Assembly (NCBI RefSeq): GCF_900105175.1
Contig: NZ_LT629771.1
Span: 620,001 to 684,000 of the forward strand
Direction: 5' to 3'
Source: Jiangella sp. DSM 45060
GTDB lineage: Bacteria > Actinomycetota > Actinomycetes > Jiangellales > Jiangellaceae
DNA length: 64,000 nt
In this document: positions 44,073 through 52,467 of the stretch, piece after piece
How positions within the stretch are numbered: position 1 is the stretch's first letter
How the letters are laid out: each line of letters opens with the position of its first letter
Notes under the pieces: model-generated
The model's input: the letters and a program-made list of their open reading frames with translations, nothing else
Told to the model about the DNA's origin: nothing
The model's database searches: none
Made by a program: the position numbers and the translations under genes

Positions 44073-44534
44073 GTGCAACGTTTGCGTGGCCGTGCGGCGC
44101 TGGCCGTCGCCGCGGTGATCCCGGTGCTGCTGGCCGGGTGCTCCGGTTCGTCCGACGACACGGAGGCGTCCGGTTCCGGCTCCGAGGCCGGTGTCGTGCG
44201 GGTGCTCATCCCCGACGGCAACCTGCGCCGGCTCGGCGAGCCGTGCAACGGGGCGGGCGCGTTCCGCTCCGTCCACGCCGAGGCGAGCTTCACCGTCCAG
44301 GACGGCGACGGCGTCGAGGTGGCGCGCGGCGAGCTTCCGGGCGGCACCGCGGAGCAGCTGATGGACGTCAGCTTCCGCGAGGGCATGCGGCAGCCGACGA
44401 TGTGCGTCATGACCGTCGACGTCGAGGGGCTGACCTCGCCGGACGGCCTCGAGTTCGTCGTCGGCGACGGCTTCGCCGTGCCCATCGAGCCGAGCGACGA
44501 CGCGGAACTGATCGGAGAGGTGTTGATCTCGTGA
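44073..44534 (+). CDS. Lipoprotein of unknown function
   Basis: 153-aa lipoprotein with GTG start behind GGAAGGAAA. The signal sequence ends in the lipobox LAGC (Cys23), then an acidic Ser/Gly linker. The mature part holds two cysteines (EPCNGAGAF and PTMCVMTVDV) and a small beta-rich domain. I recognise no family. Its stop overlaps the start of a thioredoxin-like lipoprotein gene, so the two act together. Their position after three cysteine-containing secreted proteases hints at a role in exported-protein folding. Confidence 0.75.
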   Translation: MQRLRGRAALAVAAVIPVLLAGCSGSSDDTEASGSGSEAGVVRVLIPDGNLRRLGEPCNGAGAFRSVHAEASFTVQDGDGVEVARGELPGGTAEQLMDVSFREGMRQPTMCVMTVDVEGLTSPDGLEFVVGDGFAVPIEPSDDAELIGEVLIS

Positions 44535-45082
44535 GGCGGGTTCTGACCGGTGTGGTCGTGGCGGTGCTGGCGCTGGCCGGGTGCTCGGGGTCGGACGACC
44601 CCGCCGCGGTCTCGTTCGAGCTGCCCGGCGACGTGCCGGCCGACGTGACGTTCATCGACGCTCCGGCGACCGCGCCGCCGGCGCCGTCGTTCGAGCTGGA
44701 GCTGCTCGACGGCAGCACCCTCGACCTCGCGGAGCAGTGGGAGCAGCGGCCGGTCGTGCTGGTGTTCTTCGAGTCGTTCTGCGAGCTGTGCGCGCAGCAG
44801 CAGGCCGACATCACCGCGCTGAGCGAGGAGTACCGCGACTCCGTCCTTTTCGTCGGCGTCGGCAGCGCGACCAGCGAGGACGACGCCGCCGAGTACCTGC
44901 GCGAGCACGACATCGCCTACCCGGTCGGTCTCGATCCCGACGGCGAGGTGTTCCGGCGCTACGGCGTCGACGAGCCGCCGCTGGTGGCGTTGATCGCGCG
45001 CGGCGGGCAGCTGGTGCGCGGCTGGCCGGGCGGCGTGGACGATCTCGGCAGCCAGCTGACGGAGTTCGTCGTCGCCGGATGA
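44531..45082 (+). CDS. Thioredoxin-like (TlpA/redoxin) lipoprotein
   Basis: 183-aa membrane-anchored thiol oxidoreductase. GTG start overlaps the previous stop (GTGA). Lipobox LAGC with Cys18. The thioredoxin-fold domain follows, with the redox pair Cys84/Cys87 in FFESFCELCAQQ, the strand VLFVGVG, and PPLVALIARGGQLVRGWPG with a Pro at about the cis-Pro position. This fits extracytoplasmic TlpA/ResA-type proteins. CxxC is CELC rather than CPHC or CGPC. Likely partner of the preceding lipoprotein. Confidence 0.85.
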   Translation: MRRVLTGVVVAVLALAGCSGSDDPAAVSFELPGDVPADVTFIDAPATAPPAPSFELELLDGSTLDLAEQWEQRPVVLVFFESFCELCAQQQADITALSEEYRDSVLFVGVGSATSEDDAAEYLREHDIAYPVGLDPDGEVFRRYGVDEPPLVALIARGGQLVRGWPGGVDDLGSQLTEFVVAG

Positions 45083-45111
45083 CGGATTCGTCCGGTTCAT
45101 TCCGGTAGCAT

Positions 45112-45123
45112 GTGATATGGTAC
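45112..45123. promoter_or_regulatory. Shared dyad upstream of the PucR-type gene
   Basis: GTGATATGGTAC within ATGTGATATGGTACTG (45110-45125). Nearly identical to the GH127 copy (GTGACATGGTAC), but in opposite orientation relative to its gene, 17 nt before the start codon. Confidence 0.6.
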
Positions 45124-45140
45124 TGCGGGCGGAGGTGACC

Positions 45141-46442
45141 ATGGAACTCTCGATGCAGCAGATCCTGGAGAGCCTGGCGCAGCGGGTGGCGCGGCCTGCC
45201 GTGCTCGAAGACCGGTACATGCGGCTGCTCGCGTTCAGCTCGCACGAGCGGCCGATCGACGACGTGCGGGAAGACTCCATCCTGCGCCGGCACGCCTCGT
45301 CCGAGGTGCGCGGCTGGCTGAAGCGGTTCGGCCTGCCGAACCTGCGCCGGCCGCTGCGGCTGCCGGCCAACCCCGAGCTGCACATGCTGCCGCGGGTCTG
45401 CGTCCCCGTCGTCTACCGCGGCAAGCTGCTCGGCCACCTCTGGTTCGTGGACGCCGACGGCAGCATGAGCGACGCCGACCTCGACGCCTGCGTGCAGGGC
45501 GCGGCCGAGCTGGGCGAGTGGCTGCACCGCGAGAGCGTGGCCAGCCTGTTCTCGTCGGCCCGGCTGGCCGACACCATGCACATGCTGCTGAGCAGCTCGC
45601 CGATGAGCGCCCAGGCCGCCCGCAGCCTCATCGACGCCGGCTACATGCCCGAGCGCGACGGCGTCGTCGCCGTGGTGCTGCAGGGCGTGCCGCGCCGTTC
45701 GTCCGCCGTCGACATCGAGGACGCCCTCGCCCAGGCCGTCGCCGACTTCCGCCGCGTGGTCCGGCGCGGCCAGGCGCTGGACCTGATCAGCCGCGACCAC
45801 GCCGTGCTGCTGCTGTCCTGCGCCGGCGACCACGACATCTACGTCGACGAACGGGTCGAGGGGCTGGTCGAGCTGACCCGGTCCGCGCTGGGCGGCGCCG
45901 GGTCCGACGCCGCCCTCGTCGTCGGCGTCGGCAGCCGCCGCGACGCGCTCGAGCACGCCTACGCGTCCTTCCGCGAGGCCCGCATGTCCGCCGACGCCGC
46001 CCGCCTGCTCCCCGGCCTCGGCGACGTCGTGCACTGGTCCCGGCTCGGCATCCACCAGATCGTCGTCAAGCTGGCGTCGCTCGGCGAGGAGGTGCCGACC
46101 GTCCATCCCGGCCTCGGCCACCTGCTCGACGACCCCGACGCGCTGCCGCTGCTGGAGACCCTCGAGACCTACCTCGACGTCGCCGGCAACGCCCAGCTCA
46201 CCGCCGAACGCCTCAACCTGCACCGGACGTCGCTGTACTACCGGCTGCAGCGGCTGGAGCAGCTCGCCCACACCAACCTCAAGAGCGGAGCCGAGCGGCT
46301 GGCCCTGCACCTGTCGCTCAAGGTGGCCCGCATGACCGGCCAGTACGCGCCCCGCCAGGCCGGCCCGGCCGACGCCGCCGTCCCCGCCGACGCCACCGGC
46401 ACCGACAACGTCACGCCCTTCCCTGCGGTCGCCTCCCGCTGA
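45141..46442 (+). CDS. PucR/CdaR-type transcriptional regulator
   Basis: 433-aa regulator. The start at 45141 follows GGAGG. The N-terminal third looks like a GAF-type sensor (LEDRYMRLLAFSSHE, VCVPVVYRGKLLGHLWFVD). The middle is a GGDEF-like domain of the CdaR type (VVGVGSRRDALEHAYASFRE). The C-terminal PucR HTH is ETLETYLDVAGNAQLTAERL with NLHRTSLYYRLQRLEQL. Such proteins often sense amino acids, purines or other nitrogen sources. A shared dyad lies within 30 nt of its start, suggesting autoregulation or membership of the same regulon as the protease and hydroxyproline genes. Confidence 0.9.
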   Translation: MELSMQQILESLAQRVARPAVLEDRYMRLLAFSSHERPIDDVREDSILRRHASSEVRGWLKRFGLPNLRRPLRLPANPELHMLPRVCVPVVYRGKLLGHLWFVDADGSMSDADLDACVQGAAELGEWLHRESVASLFSSARLADTMHMLLSSSPMSAQAARSLIDAGYMPERDGVVAVVLQGVPRRSSAVDIEDALAQAVADFRRVVRRGQALDLISRDHAVLLLSCAGDHDIYVDERVEGLVELTRSALGGAGSDAALVVGVGSRRDALEHAYASFREARMSADAARLLPGLGDVVHWSRLGIHQIVVKLASLGEEVPTVHPGLGHLLDDPDALPLLETLETYLDVAGNAQLTAERLNLHRTSLYYRLQRLEQLAHTNLKSGAERLALHLSLKVARMTGQYAPRQAGPADAAVPADATGTDNVTPFPAVASR

Positions 46443-46485
46443 CACCGGGGCCGGCCGGTCCGCGGATCGATGTCATGATCGGGGC

Positions 46486-47058
46486 ATGGACCGCGTCACG
46501 GCCGCCGCGGCGACGGCGGGGCTCGGCGAGCGTCGTCGCTCCGACCGCGTGAACGCCGACGCCGAAGGCGGCCGGCTGGTGCTCGGCTGCTCGGCGCTCG
46601 CCGGAGCCCTGCTGTGGCTCGTCCTGCCGCTCTGGCTGCTGAACGAGGGCGAGCGGAGCGCCCTCGACGTCGTCCCGTTCGTGCTGCTCCTGTCCATCGG
46701 CGCCTGGCTGGTCGCGACCGCGCTGTGGAAGGGCCGCGGCGGACGCTGGCTGGTGCACTGCTTCGAGCACGGCGTCGTCATGGAGCGCACCCGGGGCCGG
46801 GTCGTCGCCGCCCGCTACGACGACGTCCGGGCGGAGCTACTCAGCTTCCGGACCTCCGGCGACTCCGACACCGGGCCCGTCGACCACCTGCTGCTGCGCC
46901 TCGACCTCCCCGGCGCAGCCAGCGTCGCCATGGACGAGCCCGAGTACGCCTCGACCGCGGTGCTGCGCGAGCTCGCGAGGCACTTCGGCGTCGACGACGC
47001 GCGGCCGGTCGACGAGCAGGCCGCGGCCGAGCTGCTGAGCGGCTCGGCCTGGCGCTGA
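46486..47058 (+). CDS. Membrane protein of unknown function (190 aa)
   Basis: 190-aa protein with two adjacent transmembrane helices at about residues 30-85 (LVLGCSALAGALLWLVLPLW and VVPFVLLLSIGAWLVATALW), then a cytoplasmic PH-like beta-rich domain (FEHGVVMERTRGRVVAARYD). No family recognised beyond this general layout. A CATGAT-type hexamer just before the ATG suggests a leaderless transcript. It ends 8 nt before a bidirectional terminator. Confidence 0.75.
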   Translation: MDRVTAAAATAGLGERRRSDRVNADAEGGRLVLGCSALAGALLWLVLPLWLLNEGERSALDVVPFVLLLSIGAWLVATALWKGRGGRWLVHCFEHGVVMERTRGRVVAARYDDVRAELLSFRTSGDSDTGPVDHLLLRLDLPGAASVAMDEPEYASTAVLRELARHFGVDDARPVDEQAAAELLSGSAWR

Positions 47059-47066
47059 GCAAAGGA

Positions 47067-47114
47067 ACCGGCCACCGGGGCCGCCGCTGCGGTCGGCGGT
47101 ACCCGGTGGCCGGT
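47067..47114. terminator. Bidirectional terminator
   Basis: Outer 13-bp perfect stem (47067-47079 with 47102-47114) with a further inner CCGCC/GGCGG pairing. Placed between convergent genes ending at 47058 and 47134. Confidence 0.85.
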
Positions 47115-47133
47115 GGGTGGTGGAGCGCGGCGG

Positions 47134-49494
47134 TCAGTCCGTCGGCAGCTCCGCCGCCAGCGACACGAGGGCGGCGCTGACCAGGGTGCGCGCACCCGTG
47201 CCGGCGACGTCCTCGGACATCGTCGCGAACCGCTCGAGAGCGCGCTCCGCGCCGCGGCCGCTGGCCCGGTCGGCGATGTCCAGCTGGGCCTTCAGCCGCT
47301 GGTGCTCGCCCTGAGTCAGGAACCCGCCGGCCCGGTAGTCCGCGAGCAGCCCGCGGGCGTTGTCGTAGGCGACGTCCACCGAAGCGGACTTCAGCTCGAC
47401 CTCGACGGTGACGGTCGCGTCCGGGTCGGTCTCGCTGGTCGCCGTGACGGTCAGCGTCGCCGTCTCCGAAGCGTCCGCACCGGCCGTGGCGTACGCCCAG
47501 ACCGGCACCGTCGCGCCGGCCTCGGCCGCCGTGATCTCGTACGGCAGGGTCACGTCCCAGCCCTCGCCGTCGACCGTCGAGGAGATCCGGTACACGTCCG
47601 AGCCGTAGATGCCCTCGCCGGCCTGGCCGGTGTTCGTCAGCGGCAGGTTCACCAGGGCGGTCGAGTCGCCGACGGCGTACGTGGCGGCATCGCCCAGCGC
47701 GGCGCCGCGCTCGTACGGTCCCGCCGCGTCGGTGTTGCGCACCGCCACGTCGTAGAACAGCTCGCCCTCGTCGTCCCGGTAGGTGTCCAGGACGTAGAAG
47801 TGCAGCTTGTTCGGCGCGTCGAGGTACTCGTACTCGCTGCCCGACCCGGTGCCGGCGTGGAACGTCGCGTCGTCCAGCTGACGCGGGTCGCCCTTGACGA
47901 CGGGGACCGGCTCGCCGCCCTCCTCGGTGGCGTTGCCCGGCCGGTAGAAGTCGATCCGGCCGATGTCGTTCGGGTTCGCGTCGACCAGCCACGCCCGCGG
48001 CGAGCCGCTGTTGCGGGACTGCCCGATCAGCACGCCGTGCCCGGCGATGAAGGAGTCGTTGCCGACCCGCTCGACCACCTCGAGGTTGAACTGGTTCCAG
48101 GCGGTGCTGCTGGGCGTGCAGAAGAACGGGTCGTTCGTGCGCGCCTGGCAGGTGCCCGGGACGAACGGGCTGTCGAGCGACACGCTGAGGCCGACCATGT
48201 CGCCGTCCGGGATGTACTCCCGGCCCTTGAGCGCCGTGACGGCGACACCGTCCTGGGCGAGGCCGGCCCGGGTGAGGCTGACGAACTCCTCGGCCTTGAC
48301 GACGCCGAGACGGCCCTGGCCGGTGGTCTTGAAGTACAGCGTGTGGTGCGGGCCGAGCGCCGAACCGCCCGCGTTCGGGACCTGCCAGCGGTTGTGCGTG
48401 CCGCCGGGTCCGTTGAACGAGCCGCGGCTCATCATCTCCCAGTAGCCGGTGCCGGCCCGGCCGGTGCCGGGGTCGAACGGGTTGTTGTAGTTGTCCGGCA
48501 GGCCGCGCAGGTGGCTGAACTCGTGCGCGAACACGCTGAGGCCGGAGTTCTCCGCCTGGGTGGACGTGCCGCCGCCGGCGTTCGGCCAGTGGTTGGCCGC
48601 CGACTGCCACGAGGTCCACGGGACGTAGCGGGTGGGCACGGCGTTGGGGATCGGGTTGCCGGCCGCGTTGAGGACCGGGCCCTCGGTGGCGCCGGGCGGA
48701 CCGAACTCCGGCGTGACGTCCGCGGGGGTGCGGAACATCATCTCGCCGAACTCCTGCCAGGTCGACGTCTCGTCGTGGCCGGCGGTCACGTAGAAGCCGT
48801 TGTCGAAGCCGCAGAGGCCCGACTCACAGCCGATGTCGGCGTGCCAGAGGTTGGCACCGTCGGCGCGGACGTTCTTGTTGCAGCTGTCGCCGGCCGGGCA
48901 GATCGAGTTCGGTCCGGTGACCGGGGCGTTGGACTGCGCGCCGTACTCGTGCAGCTTGCCCGGCAGCTGGTACGGGCCGAACACCTCGACGGTGACGCCG
49001 ATGCGGCCGTGGCTGGTCTCCATCCAGTAGCCGTGCAGCGTCTGGCCCTGGTTGAACTCGTTCGGGACCGCGTAGTAGTCGTAGAACCACTGGTTCAGCT
49101 CGCTCTGCGGCACCGGCTTCCACGGCGGCAGCGGGTTGCCGAACGCGTGCGACTCCGGCTCCTGGCTGATCAGGAACGGCTGGTCGGTGTACTCCAGCAG
49201 GATCACCGCGGTGCGGTACTGGCTCTCCGAGCCCTGACTGGTGGTGTCCTGGTTCCACGCGTCCGGGCGGACCTGCTGGTAGTCGTCCCAGGTCATCTCG
49301 GCCTGGTCCTCCCAGACCTGTTCGTCGACGGGGACGATGGGGCCGGTGCCGGCGTCGTCGGCCGCACCGTCCTCGGCGTTGGCCGTCACCACACCGGCCG
49401 ACGCCGAGAGCGCCAGCGCCGCCACGCCGACGATCGCTCTGGCCCGCCAAGCCCGCCCGTGTCTCGCGGGCCGCCGTTCTGTACTCGCCGTCAC
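47134..49494 (-). CDS. Secreted M6-family metalloprotease, copy D
   Basis: 786-aa exported metalloprotease, start GTG with GGGAGGG upstream. Signal peptide AIVGVAALALSASAGVVTAN. The N-terminal EDQAEMTWDDYQQVRPDAWN block aligns with copies A to C. The zinc motif is HEFSHLRGLPD (His324, Glu325, His328), the classical M6 form. The C-terminal 80 residues form an extra helical module, AYDNARGLLADYRAGGFLT and AQLDIADRASGRGAERALE, resembling the FIMAH/FIVAR type found in cell-surface and secreted enzymes. Upstream on the same strand is a second subtilase gene. It is probably an extracellular digestive enzyme. Confidence 0.9.
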   Translation of the reverse strand: MTASTERRPARHGRAWRARAIVGVAALALSASAGVVTANAEDGAADDAGTGPIVPVDEQVWEDQAEMTWDDYQQVRPDAWNQDTTSQGSESQYRTAVILLEYTDQPFLISQEPESHAFGNPLPPWKPVPQSELNQWFYDYYAVPNEFNQGQTLHGYWMETSHGRIGVTVEVFGPYQLPGKLHEYGAQSNAPVTGPNSICPAGDSCNKNVRADGANLWHADIGCESGLCGFDNGFYVTAGHDETSTWQEFGEMMFRTPADVTPEFGPPGATEGPVLNAAGNPIPNAVPTRYVPWTSWQSAANHWPNAGGGTSTQAENSGLSVFAHEFSHLRGLPDNYNNPFDPGTGRAGTGYWEMMSRGSFNGPGGTHNRWQVPNAGGSALGPHHTLYFKTTGQGRLGVVKAEEFVSLTRAGLAQDGVAVTALKGREYIPDGDMVGLSVSLDSPFVPGTCQARTNDPFFCTPSSTAWNQFNLEVVERVGNDSFIAGHGVLIGQSRNSGSPRAWLVDANPNDIGRIDFYRPGNATEEGGEPVPVVKGDPRQLDDATFHAGTGSGSEYEYLDAPNKLHFYVLDTYRDDEGELFYDVAVRNTDAAGPYERGAALGDAATYAVGDSTALVNLPLTNTGQAGEGIYGSDVYRISSTVDGEGWDVTLPYEITAAEAGATVPVWAYATAGADASETATLTVTATSETDPDATVTVEVELKSASVDVAYDNARGLLADYRAGGFLTQGEHQRLKAQLDIADRASGRGAERALERFATMSEDVAGTGARTLVSAALVSLAAELPTD

Positions 49495-49626
49495 TGCGCC
49501 CTCCCATGGGTAGACGCCGGTCCGCGGGGGTCTGCGGACCGGTCCGGCGACCGTAGGCCGGGGTGTGGCCCACGGTCACCGGACAGGTGCAGGGAGATCG
49601 GCCGCGTCAGTCGGTCATCTGTCGGG

Positions 49627-51741
49627 TCAGTCGCCGCGGCCCCGGTTGTCGACGGTGATCGACCGGGTCGGCTCGGTGTTGTCGTTGCGGTCGTTGGAGC
49701 GATACTCGATGGTGTGCACGCCCGGCTCACGGAACCGGAACGGCTCGGTGTAGGTGTGCCAGGGGCCGGTGCCGTCGATCCGGTACATGACCCGGTCGAC
49801 GCCCGAACCCCAGGAGTCGTCGGCGGTCAGCGTGATCGTCGGGTTGGTGTACCGGCCGTCGCGGTCCGGCCGCTGGTTCAGCGTCAGCATCGTCGTCGGC
49901 GCGTCGACCTCGATGGAGCGCAGCGCCGCCCGCAGGTCCGGCCGCGGCCCGATGTTCTGGTGCGCGTTCGTGGTCTGCGGTGCGCCGGTCGCCCGCAGCA
50001 GGTCGTTGATCTGCGCGGTCGTCCACGGGCCGAGACCGACGGACGTGACGTAGGACTGCACGGCGACGACGGCGTTGGTGACGATCGGGCCGGCGCCGGA
50101 CGTGCCGCTGAACGAGCGCGAGTAGGCCCGGTTGTGGTCGTTGCCCAGCTCGGCGCAGAGCACGTTGCAGTAGCCGGTCGTGTAGATGTCCTGGCCCCAC
50201 GCCTGCAGGTCGAAGCGCTGGCCGTAGTTCGAGAAGCTCAGCCGCGCCCGCGCCGGGTCGTTGGCGCGCAGGCCGCTGCCGCCGGCGCCGGCGAAGATCG
50301 CGCCGGAGTGCTGGACCGCCGGGTCGAACCACTTGATCCCGTTGAGGGTGTACATCGGGTCGTCGGTGTCGGTGTTGCCGTTACCGCCGGTGAGCACGAC
50401 GTTCGCGCCCATCGCCGTCAGCACCTCGTTGGCCTCGAAGACCGCCGGGATCCACTCCAGCGGCGCGTACCGGCTGCCGCCGAGCGGGCTGCCGGTCTGC
50501 TGCTCCAGGATCAGCGCGTCGCCGGGACGGACGAACGGCTGGCCGGCCTCGTCGCGCAGTGTCGCGACGAACGCCAGCGCCGGGCCGGGCCGCCACGACG
50601 TCCGGCCGTTGCCGAGGTCCTCGACCGGCGAGATGCCGTAGATGTCGACGTCCGGCACGCCGCCGGTGACGCCGTAGCCGTTGTCCTTCGCCGCGATCTC
50701 GCCGAACACCGCGGTGCCGTGGTCGTCGCCGAAGGTGTCGATGCGGACGAACCGGCCCTGGCCGATGTCGCTGGACCAGTCCAGCTGCAGGTCCTCGTGG
50801 AAGGGGTTCCAGTTGTACTCGAGGTCGATCACCCGGATGCCGGCGCCGCGGACTCGCGGGTCGCTGCGGACCAGCTCGGCGTCGATGCCGTTGTGGGTGT
50901 CCGACGGGCGCAGGTAGCCCTGCAGCGGGGTGAGGTCCGGCGTCGGCTCGGCCGGCGGCGGGGCCGGTTCCGGCGACGGGTAGGCGTAGACGACCTCGGG
51001 CAGCGCCGTCAGCTCGGCCAGGACGGCGTCGACGTCGGCGCCGGCCGGCAGCAGCGCCGTGTACCAGGACGCGAGGTCGGGCAGCGGCTCTGCCGAGCGG
51101 GCCTGGGCCTGGCTGGTGACGGTGGCGAGCGCGGCCGTCTGAGCCGGCTCGACAAACGGAATGAGAGCGCTCACATCGTGCCGGTCGAGGACGTTCTCGA
51201 CGGCGTCCAGGCTCCGGCCCGCGCTGCTGCGCAGCGTGGCCTCGCTGCCGCCGCGGACCACGTAGTCCTCGGCGAACTTGAGCTCCAGGCTGACCTCGGG
51301 CTCGACGGCCGCCGCGCCGCCCACCCGCGCGCCGTCGCCGGTGCTGGCGCTCACCCGCAGTGCGCCCGTCTCCGGCGTCAGCTCGCCCGCTGCGGCCAGC
51401 TGCTGCTTGTCGACGTGCACGACGAGGTCGTCGGCGCCGTCGCCGTCGACGTCGTTGACGGAGCTGATGACGGCGCCGGACTCGGACCGGGCCGCGGCGA
51501 CGTCACCGACGGCGACGGTGTCGAGGTCGATGTCCGTGACGTCCACGGCCGCTGAGCCGTGCACCGTCACCGGGATCAGGCCGGCGCCGGCGAGGTTGAC
51601 GTGGCCGGACAGCCCGGCCGAGACGTCGGCCTCGACACCTGGGTGGTCGGACGGCCCGGCCTGCGCGGACGGGGCGAGGAGGGCGTAGCCCGTCACCGCG
51701 ATGGTGCCGAGCGCCACGCCCGCTCGGAAGCGTCGTGTCAT
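49627..51741 (-). CDS. Secreted S8-family serine protease (subtilase)
   Basis: 704-aa exported subtilase. Start after GGAG; signal peptide ends near PSAQAGPS. A long N-terminal region of about 280 residues includes a dockerin-like or calcium-binding-like DVDGDGADD. The catalytic residues are Asp306 (RVIDLEYNWN), His341 (DDHGTAVFGEIAA) and Ser548 (SGTSGAGP). The Asp motif is DLE rather than the usual DTG/DSG, as in a known subset of S8 enzymes. The C-terminus carries an Ig-like/OmpL47-type domain (DRVMYRIDGTGPWHTYTEPF). It lies upstream of copy D of the M6 proteases, 132 nt apart. Confidence 0.9.
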   Translation of the reverse strand: MTRRFRAGVALGTIAVTGYALLAPSAQAGPSDHPGVEADVSAGLSGHVNLAGAGLIPVTVHGSAAVDVTDIDLDTVAVGDVAAARSESGAVISSVNDVDGDGADDLVVHVDKQQLAAAGELTPETGALRVSASTGDGARVGGAAAVEPEVSLELKFAEDYVVRGGSEATLRSSAGRSLDAVENVLDRHDVSALIPFVEPAQTAALATVTSQAQARSAEPLPDLASWYTALLPAGADVDAVLAELTALPEVVYAYPSPEPAPPPAEPTPDLTPLQGYLRPSDTHNGIDAELVRSDPRVRGAGIRVIDLEYNWNPFHEDLQLDWSSDIGQGRFVRIDTFGDDHGTAVFGEIAAKDNGYGVTGGVPDVDIYGISPVEDLGNGRTSWRPGPALAFVATLRDEAGQPFVRPGDALILEQQTGSPLGGSRYAPLEWIPAVFEANEVLTAMGANVVLTGGNGNTDTDDPMYTLNGIKWFDPAVQHSGAIFAGAGGSGLRANDPARARLSFSNYGQRFDLQAWGQDIYTTGYCNVLCAELGNDHNRAYSRSFSGTSGAGPIVTNAVVAVQSYVTSVGLGPWTTAQINDLLRATGAPQTTNAHQNIGPRPDLRAALRSIEVDAPTTMLTLNQRPDRDGRYTNPTITLTADDSWGSGVDRVMYRIDGTGPWHTYTEPFRFREPGVHTIEYRSNDRNDNTEPTRSITVDNRGRGD

Positions 51742-51865
51742 GGGGGTCTCCTTGTCGCCGGGGGACGGGATTGCGCCCGAACATAGGGAAACCCGGATGA
51801 ATGGTCACCACGCATGTGTCTGAAACCCCGCCGCGCCCGGCCGACATCTGTCCTAGCCGGCGGCA

Positions 51866-51879
51866 TGAGAGCTGTCTCA
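51866..51879. promoter_or_regulatory. Palindrome upstream of the small secreted protein gene
   Basis: TGAGA-GCTG-TCTCA, 90 nt before the start at 51969, followed by CTCAC/CTCACG repeats. It resembles direct-repeat sites of stress response regulators; assignment is tentative. Confidence 0.3.
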
Positions 51880-51968
51880 CCTCCGCCTCACGTTGCTCCC
51901 GAGAGTGCTTCGAGACGCTCGACGCAGAGAGCCGGCGCCCCCGCCGGCCGCGGCGAAGGGACAGACCC

Positions 51969-52463
51969 ATGAAGCGCACCGCACTCGTGATCGCGGCAGC
52001 CCTGTGTGCCACGCTGCTCGGCGCGGTTCCCGCCCAGGCCGAGGAACGCACCTGCCGCGGCACCATCGGCGCCGTCACCGTCGACAACCTGCGCGTTCCC
52101 AGCAACGCGACCTGCACGCTGAAGGGCACCCGCGTCAAGGGCACCATCAAGGTGGAGAGCAACGCGCGGCTCTACGCCACCAGCGTCCGGGTGGTCGGCA
52201 ACGTGCAGGCCGAGAACCACCGGCACGTGTCGTTGACGTCGTCGACGGTCGGCGGCAGCTTCCAGCTGAAGCAGGGCAAGACCGCCACCGTCACGTCCAA
52301 CCGCGTCACCGGCGACGTCCAGTCGTTCACCAACCGCGGCAAGCAGACGATCTCGTCCAACCGGATCAACGGCAACCTGCAGTGCAAGGAGAACTCCCCG
52401 GCGCCGACCGGCAGCCGCAACGTCGTCCAGGGCAACAAGGAGGACCAGTGCCGGCGGCTCTGA
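51969..52463 (+). CDS. Small secreted beta-helix-like protein
   Basis: 164-aa exported protein. Signal peptide ALVIAAALCATLLGAVPAQA, then a mature chain rich in Thr, Val and Asn with a repeating pattern of short strands (GTIKVESNARLYATSV, VVGNVQAENHRHVSLTSSTV, GDVQSFTNRGKQTISSNRIN). This looks like a polymer-forming or bactofilin-like right-handed beta-helix. Four cysteines (two near the signal cleavage side, two near the end) could cap the helix. Its stop is 4 nt from the convergent oxidoreductase. Function unknown. Confidence 0.75.
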   Translation: MKRTALVIAAALCATLLGAVPAQAEERTCRGTIGAVTVDNLRVPSNATCTLKGTRVKGTIKVESNARLYATSVRVVGNVQAENHRHVSLTSSTVGGSFQLKQGKTATVTSNRVTGDVQSFTNRGKQTISSNRINGNLQCKENSPAPTGSRNVVQGNKEDQCRRL

Positions 52464-52467
52464 CACC

